Assembly (NCBI RefSeq): GCF_001281025.1
Contig: NZ_CP012646.1
Coordinates: forward strand, 897,001-961,000
Length of the DNA: 64,000 bases
Reading direction: 5' to 3'
DNA from: Streptococcus mitis
GTDB taxonomy: Bacteria; Bacillota; Bacilli; Lactobacillales; Streptococcaceae
The notes under the pieces were generated by a model that saw nothing but the letters and a program-made list of their open reading frames with translations, did no database searches and had not been told where the DNA came from. This document shows, one piece after another, positions 60,010 through 64,000 of the stretch (position 1 is the first letter of the stretch; every line of letters begins with the position of its first letter). The position numbers and the translations under genes were made by a program.

Positions 60010-61697
60010 AACGTTCGTCTCTTCTAGTTAGAATGGTTATTTCTATCTTTCTGGTCTTTCTCATTCTCCTAGCTCTGGTTGGGACTTTCTACTATCGATC
60101 TAGTTCTTCAGCCATTGAGGCTAGCATTGAGGGCAATAGTCAAACGACTATCAGTCAGACTAGCCACTTTATCCAGTCTTATATCAAAAAATTAGAAACC
60201 ACCTCGACCAGTTTGACCCAGCAGACGGATGTCCTAGCCTATGCTGAGAATCCCAGTCAAGACAAGGTAAAGGGAATTCGAGATCTGTTTTTAACCATCT
60301 TGAAGGCAGATCAGGACTTGAAAGCTGTTGTGCTGGTAACCAAGTCTGGTCAGCTCATTTCTACAGATGACAGTGTGCAGATGAAAACATCTTCAGATAT
60401 GATGACTGAGGATTGGTACCAAAAGGCCATTCATCAGGGAGCTAAGCCAGTTTTGACTCCAGCTCATAAATCAGATAGTCAATGGGTTATTTCTGTCACT
60501 CAGGAACTTCTTGATGCAAAGGGAGCCGATCTGGGCGTTCTTCGCTTGGATATTTCCTATGAAACTCTGGAAGCCTATCTCAATCAACTCCAGTTGGGTC
60601 AGCAGGGCTTTGCCTTTATCATCAATGAAAACCATGAATTTGTTTACCATCCTCAACACACAGTCTATAGTTCAGCTAGTGAAATGGAAGCCATGAAACC
60701 CTACATTGAGACAGGACAGGGCTATACGCTCGACCACCAATCCTACGTCAGTCAGGAAAAGATTGCAGGAACTGATTGGACGGTGCTTGGCGTGTCATCA
60801 CTGGAAAAGTTAGACCAGGTTCGGAGTCAACTCTTGTGGACCTTGCTTGGGGCTAGTGTCACATCACTTCTTGCCTGTCTCTGCTTGGTGTGGTTCAGTC
60901 TCAAGCGCTGGATTGCCCCTTTGAAGGATTTGAGAGAAACCATGCTGGAGATTGCTTCTGGTTCTCAAAATCTTCGTGCCAAGGAAGCGGGTGCTTATGA
61001 ACTGAGAGAGGTGACTCGCCAGTTTAATGCCATGTTGGATCAGATTGATCAGTTGATGATAGATATTCGTAGGCAGGAAGAAACGACCCGTCAGTACCAA
61101 CTTCAAGCCCTATCAAGCCAGATTAATCCGCATTTCCTCTATAACACCTTGGACACGATCATCTGGATGGCTGAATTTCAGGACAGTCAGCGAGTGGTTC
61201 AGGTGACCAAGTCCTTGGCAACCTATTTCCGCTTGGCGCTCAATCAGGGGAAGGATTTGATTTGCTTGTCTGACGAAATCAATCATGTCCGCCAGTATCT
61301 CTTTATCCAGAAACAACGTTATGGCGATAAGCTGGAGTATGAAATTAATGAAACTCCTGCCTTTGATAATCTAGTCTTGCCTAAGTTGGTGTTGCAACCC
61401 CTTGTAGAAAATGCTCTTTACCATGGTATTAAAGAAAAAGAAGGTCAGGGCCATATTAAAATTACTGTCCAGAAACAGGATTCAGGAATGGTCATCCGTA
61501 TTGAGGATGATGGAGTTGGCTTCCAAGATACTAGTGATAGTAGTCAAAGTCAACTCAAACGTGGGGGAGTTGGTCTTCAAAATGTTGATCAACGGCTCAA
61601 ACTTCACTTTGGAGAAGATTACCAAATGAAGATTGATTCTATTCCCTCAAAAGGTACGACAGTAGAAATATACATAAATAGAATAGAAATTAGCTAA
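60006..61697 (+). CDS. zmpS: Sensor histidine kinase (TCS09 / ZmpS, YesM type)
   Basis: 563 residues. A first helix (about 12-32), an extracellular Cache-like sensor domain, a second helix (about 280-300) and a HAMP segment, then the YesM-type kinase core: SSQINPHFLYNTLDTIIWM with phosphorylated His376, QPLVENALYHGIKEK (N box), IEDDGVGF and KGTTVEI. It senses an unknown extracellular signal and phosphorylates ZmpR. The stop codon lies in the terminator stem. Confidence 0.92.
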   Translation: MKRSSLLVRMVISIFLVFLILLALVGTFYYRSSSSAIEASIEGNSQTTISQTSHFIQSYIKKLETTSTSLTQQTDVLAYAENPSQDKVKGIRDLFLTILKADQDLKAVVLVTKSGQLISTDDSVQMKTSSDMMTEDWYQKAIHQGAKPVLTPAHKSDSQWVISVTQELLDAKGADLGVLRLDISYETLEAYLNQLQLGQQGFAFIINENHEFVYHPQHTVYSSASEMEAMKPYIETGQGYTLDHQSYVSQEKIAGTDWTVLGVSSLEKLDQVRSQLLWTLLGASVTSLLACLCLVWFSLKRWIAPLKDLRETMLEIASGSQNLRAKEAGAYELREVTRQFNAMLDQIDQLMIDIRRQEETTRQYQLQALSSQINPHFLYNTLDTIIWMAEFQDSQRVVQVTKSLATYFRLALNQGKDLICLSDEINHVRQYLFIQKQRYGDKLEYEINETPAFDNLVLPKLVLQPLVENALYHGIKEKEGQGHIKITVQKQDSGMVIRIEDDGVGFQDTSDSSQSQLKRGGVGLQNVDQRLKLHFGEDYQMKIDSIPSKGTTVEIYINRIEIS

Positions 61698-61723
61698 CTC
61701 CCAGTTCATTCTGGGAGTTTTAT
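61696..61723 (+). terminator. Terminator after zmpS
   Basis: AACTCCCAG-TTCATT-CTGGGAGTT, perfect 9-bp stem overlapping the stop codon. Confidence 0.85.
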
Positions 61724-61756
61724 GCGTAATTGGGCAAGCTTTCTAGGTTGTCTATC

Positions 61757-61785
61757 TTGCTAAAACGTAGAAAAAACGATATGAT
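61757..61785 (+). promoter_or_regulatory. Promoter of UPF0340 and zmpB
   Basis: TTGCTA, 17 bases, TATGAT. No separate promoter is visible between the UPF0340 gene and zmpB (2-base gap). Confidence 0.7.
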
Positions 61786-61811
61786 AGATAATGACAAAAG
61801 AGGTATCAAGT

Positions 61812-62375
61812 ATGAAGGAAAAAGACATTCAAAGAGAAACAAGCCAGATTGTAAAAGATGTATTAGAAAAGGCCAATTTGAAGCAGGGATCTATCTTTGT
61901 TTTGGGCCTTTCTTCTAGTGAAGTGATAGGTGGTCAGATTGGCAAGGAATCCAGCCAAGAAATTGGGGAAATCATTGTGAAGACCATCCTAGATATCCTA
62001 GAAGAAAATGGAATTCATCTAGCCGTTCAAGGTTGTGAACATGTCAATCGGGCCCTCGTCGTTGAACGTCAGGTGGCAGAGCAGTTTGGTCTGGAAATGG
62101 TCAGTGTCCTTCCTACCCTTCATGCAGGAGGTTCAGGTCAGTTGGCAGCCTTCAAGTTTATGCAAGATCCAGTTGAGGTTGAATTTATCAAGGCTCATGC
62201 TGGATTGGATATCGGAGACACTGCAATTGGCATGCATGTCAAGCATGTTCAGGTTCCGATTCGCCCTCTTTTGAGAGAAATTGGGCATGCCCATGTAACG
62301 GCTCTTGCTAGCCGTCCAAAATTAATTGGAGGTGCGCGTGCGCATTATCCACAAGATTCTATCAGAAAGTCGTGA
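61812..62375 (+). CDS. UPF0340 (TIGR01440) family protein
   Basis: 187 residues of the UPF0340/YwlG family: [67 protein letters not shown]. It is cytoplasmic, of unknown biochemistry, and well conserved. I chose the ATG at 61812, with AGAGG 8 bases upstream; the ATG at 61791 is at the predicted transcript start. zmpB begins 2 bases after the stop, so a housekeeping-type protein is co-expressed with a surface protease; the reason is unknown. Confidence 0.85.
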   Translation: MKEKDIQRETSQIVKDVLEKANLKQGSIFVLGLSSSEVIGGQIGKESSQEIGEIIVKTILDILEENGIHLAVQGCEHVNRALVVERQVAEQFGLEMVSVLPTLHAGGSGQLAAFKFMQDPVEVEFIKAHAGLDIGDTAIGMHVKHVQVPIRPLLREIGHAHVTALASRPKLIGGARAHYPQDSIRKS

Positions 62376-62377
62376 GA

Positions 62378-64000
62378 ATGAAAAAAACAAAACAACAACT
62401 AGAAAAAATCACCAAATATTCGATTCGTAAGCTAACTGTTGGGGTAGGTCCTGTAGCAATCGGGGCCTTCCTTTTTGGTGCTAGTACCCTTTCAGTAGAT
62501 AAGGTTCAAGCCAATGAAGTCGGCGGTGCTCATAGCGTTCATTACCGTTATTTGGCGGAGCAGGAATTGACCGAGTCTGAAAAAGCCCTGATTCACCATG
62601 AGGTTCCTAGAGAATTTCAAGATGATGATATTCTTTATGTAGTTTATCGTAAGAAGGCAACTAACAGACAACAACTTCCTTACACAGGAAGTAAGGAACT
62701 AGCTTTGGCAGGTCTTGGCTTGGCAACTGCTTCTCTAGCAGTCTTTTTGGTGTCCAAAAAAGGTCGCAAAGAGGTTCTAGGTGTTCTCTTGATTGGTTCT
62801 TTAGGAGCCAGTACCTTTGTACCTTATGGGACATTCGCATTTGAAAATAAAGAATTGCTTTCTTATAACCAAACTATTTCGGCCTCTACACATGAAGGTT
62901 TGGCTGAAGGGATTATCCACATTGATGGTTATGAATACATCGGATACTTCAAGGAAGCAGAACTCCATCCATCAAGACCAGCTTCAGCTGAGAAGCCTCA
63001 GTTGCCAGTAGAAAAGCAAAGTGCAAATGAAATCGAGAAAACAGAAGTAGTTCAAGAAACACCTGCTGTCACTCCCCAACCTGTTGTTGAAAAACCTTTG
63101 GCACAAACTCCGGTTGCTCCTGCGGTTGAAGAAAAACCAGTTTCTGCGAATCCTCAGACAAGACAGGAAGAGAGCTTGGTGGAGATTCCTTTTGAAATAA
63201 TCACAAGCCCAGATGCGAATCTAGCAGAAGGACAGACTCGTATCGTCGCAGCCGGAGTAAATGGTCAGCGTCGTCTTGTAACTAAAGTATCAATGGTTAA
63301 TGGTCAAGAAGTTAGAGAAGTCATCGAAGACCAAGTGGTTCAGAATCCTGTGTCACAAGTCATTGCAGTCGGAACTAAGAAAGAGGTACAACCTACCCCA
63401 ACTCCAGTACCACAAGCTGAACCAAGTCACCAAGTAGCTAAAGGTACGCAAGAAGAAGGGAAGGTAGGACAAGCCTTAACACAACCAGAATTGCCAGAGG
63501 CTCCAGTAGAAGCAAAAGGGACTCAAGAAGAAGGGAAGGTAGGACAAGCCTTAACACAACCAGAATTGCCAGAGTATCATGAAGCCAAAGGTGTTCAAGA
63601 AGTAAAAGAAGGCGAGAAGCAAGGCCAAGCTTTAGTACAGCCAAAACTTCCTGAATATAAAGAACCAGTTTCAACAAAGGGAACTCAAGAACCTGGTCAA
63701 GAAGGTCAAGCACCAGTACAAGAAGTAAACCCAGAATATAAAGTAACAACAGGTACAGTTGAGAAGTCTACCGAAAGTGAATTAGATTTCACAACAGAAG
63801 TAGTTCCAGACGATACAAAATATGTGGATGAAGAAGTAGTTGAAACCCCTGGTTCTAAAGGTATCCAAGTTACGAAAACAACTTACGAAACAGTGGAAGG
63901 TGTAGAGACAGATAAAGTTCTTTCTACAACTACAGAAGTGAAAGTGCCTGCCGTTTCTAAAGTCGTTAAAAAAGGAACGAAACCACTTGAAGGAACAGTA
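62378..64000 (+). CDS. zmpB: Zinc metalloprotease ZmpB, N-terminal part (runs off the right edge)
   Basis: Open for 541 codons to the window end. Residues 1-50 are a YSIRK signal ([19 protein letters not shown]). LPYTG lies unusually near the N-terminus (residues 100-104), followed by two hydrophobic segments ([38 protein letters not shown]), the inverted anchor typical of pneumococcal ZmpA/B/C and IgA1 proteases. Next are a Pro/Glu-rich stretch, a G5 domain (about 270-345), degenerate repeats and a start of a second G5-like segment. The HExxH catalytic domain would be downstream, outside the window; paralogue assignment to ZmpB rests on its place behind ZmpRS and UPF0340. Confidence 0.85.
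   Translation, partial: MKKTKQQLEKITKYSIRKLTVGVGPVAIGAFLFGASTLSVDKVQANEVGGAHSVHYRYLAEQELTESEKALIHHEVPREFQDDDILYVVYRKKATNRQQLPYTGSKELALAGLGLATASLAVFLVSKKGRKEVLGVLLIGSLGASTFVPYGTFAFENKELLSYNQTISASTHEGLAEGIIHIDGYEYIGYFKEAELHPSRPASAEKPQLPVEKQSANEIEKTEVVQETPAVTPQPVVEKPLAQTPVAPAVEEKPVSANPQTRQEESLVEIPFEIITSPDANLAEGQTRIVAAGVNGQRRLVTKVSMVNGQEVREVIEDQVVQNPVSQVIAVGTKKEVQPTPTPVPQAEPSHQVAKGTQEEGKVGQALTQPELPEAPVEAKGTQEEGKVGQALTQPELPEYHEAKGVQEVKEGEKQGQALVQPKLPEYKEPVSTKGTQEPGQEGQAPVQEVNPEYKVTTGTVEKSTESELDFTTEVVPDDTKYVDEEVVETPGSKGIQVTKTTYETVEGVETDKVLSTTTEVKVPAVSKVVKKGTKPLEGTV
63437..63760 (+). repeat. Degenerate 72-75-bp repeats in zmpB
   Basis: Units [20 protein letters not shown] begin at 63437, 63512 and 63584, with a weaker fourth near 63675. 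The first two are almost identical over 60 bases. They form a variable spacer after the first G5 domain. Confidence 0.85.

Noticed and set aside
1..64000. tRNA, rRNA, prophage or plasmid genes
   Set aside because: None could be recognised on either strand.

Overview
The window is chromosomal DNA of a Mitis-group streptococcus (S. mitis, S. pseudopneumoniae or S. pneumoniae). The evidence is low GC, pneumococcal-type gene content (murE/murJ, aliB, mltG, ccdA-etrx-msrAB, ZmpRS/zmpB), an L-lysine-type MurE, three YSIRK/LPXTG surface proteins and one BOX repeat. Blocks that I recall as separate in the pneumococcal reference genomes (SP_15xx, SP_142x and SP_065x-066x regions) lie side by side here, which favours S. 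mitis or a close relative over a standard pneumococcus. No tRNA, rRNA, CRISPR array, prophage or complete insertion sequence was seen.

Layout. 1-8.9 kb: a Mga/RofA-like regulator (cut by the left edge) diverges from a giant collagen-like LPXTG adhesin (pclA type). The adhesin is broken by the same 1-base deletion in three consecutive copies of a 260-bp repeat. 9-14.9 kb: FMN reductase, an MFS transporter, then a TseB-like membrane protein, aspC, a VOC protein and asnS. 15.1-22.6 kb: a 2482-residue YSIRK/LPXTG adhesin with C-terminal Rib-like repeats. 22.7-23.8 kb: rpsF-ssb-rpsR, followed by five tandem terminators. 24-30 kb: small housekeeping genes (GNAT, HAD-cyclophilin fusion, CvfD, a methyltransferase, a GIY-YIG protein, ppaC, a YiiX-like protein, CsbD). 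30-33.2 kb: murE and murJ diverge from a compact shared promoter. 33.4-38.6 kb: AliB-like peptide-binding lipoprotein, a small unknown, and a sulfur amino-acid pair (metB-like and a C-S lyase) behind a MET-box. 38.7-48.5 kb: SNF2 helicase, a disordered protein, murC, two GNATs, mltG, greA and an amino-acid permease. 48.6-55.4 kb: GNAT, a decayed HAD gene, a two-gene ABC exporter, an XRE regulator with a membrane protein, pncB-nadE and another GNAT. 55.4-56.6 kb: a BOX element, an Rpn/PDDEXK nuclease gene and a fragment of a second copy. 56.8-64 kb: ccdA-etrx-msrAB, the ZmpRS two-component system, a UPF0340 gene and the 5' part of zmpB, which runs off the right edge.

Themes. Three large wall-anchored or metalloprotease surface proteins, their regulators and the extracellular thiol/methionine-sulfoxide repair set make this a cell-surface-rich stretch. 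It is interleaved with lipid II and division genes (murE, murJ, murC, mltG). The most unusual signals are the triplicated frameshift and A20 promoter tract of the collagen-like gene, its lone C-terminal Cys-Gly-Cys, a terminator-bearing repeat family at two loci, three apparently leaderless genes, and the BOX/Rpn junction. I found no clearly new multi-gene system; the candidates are in the findings.
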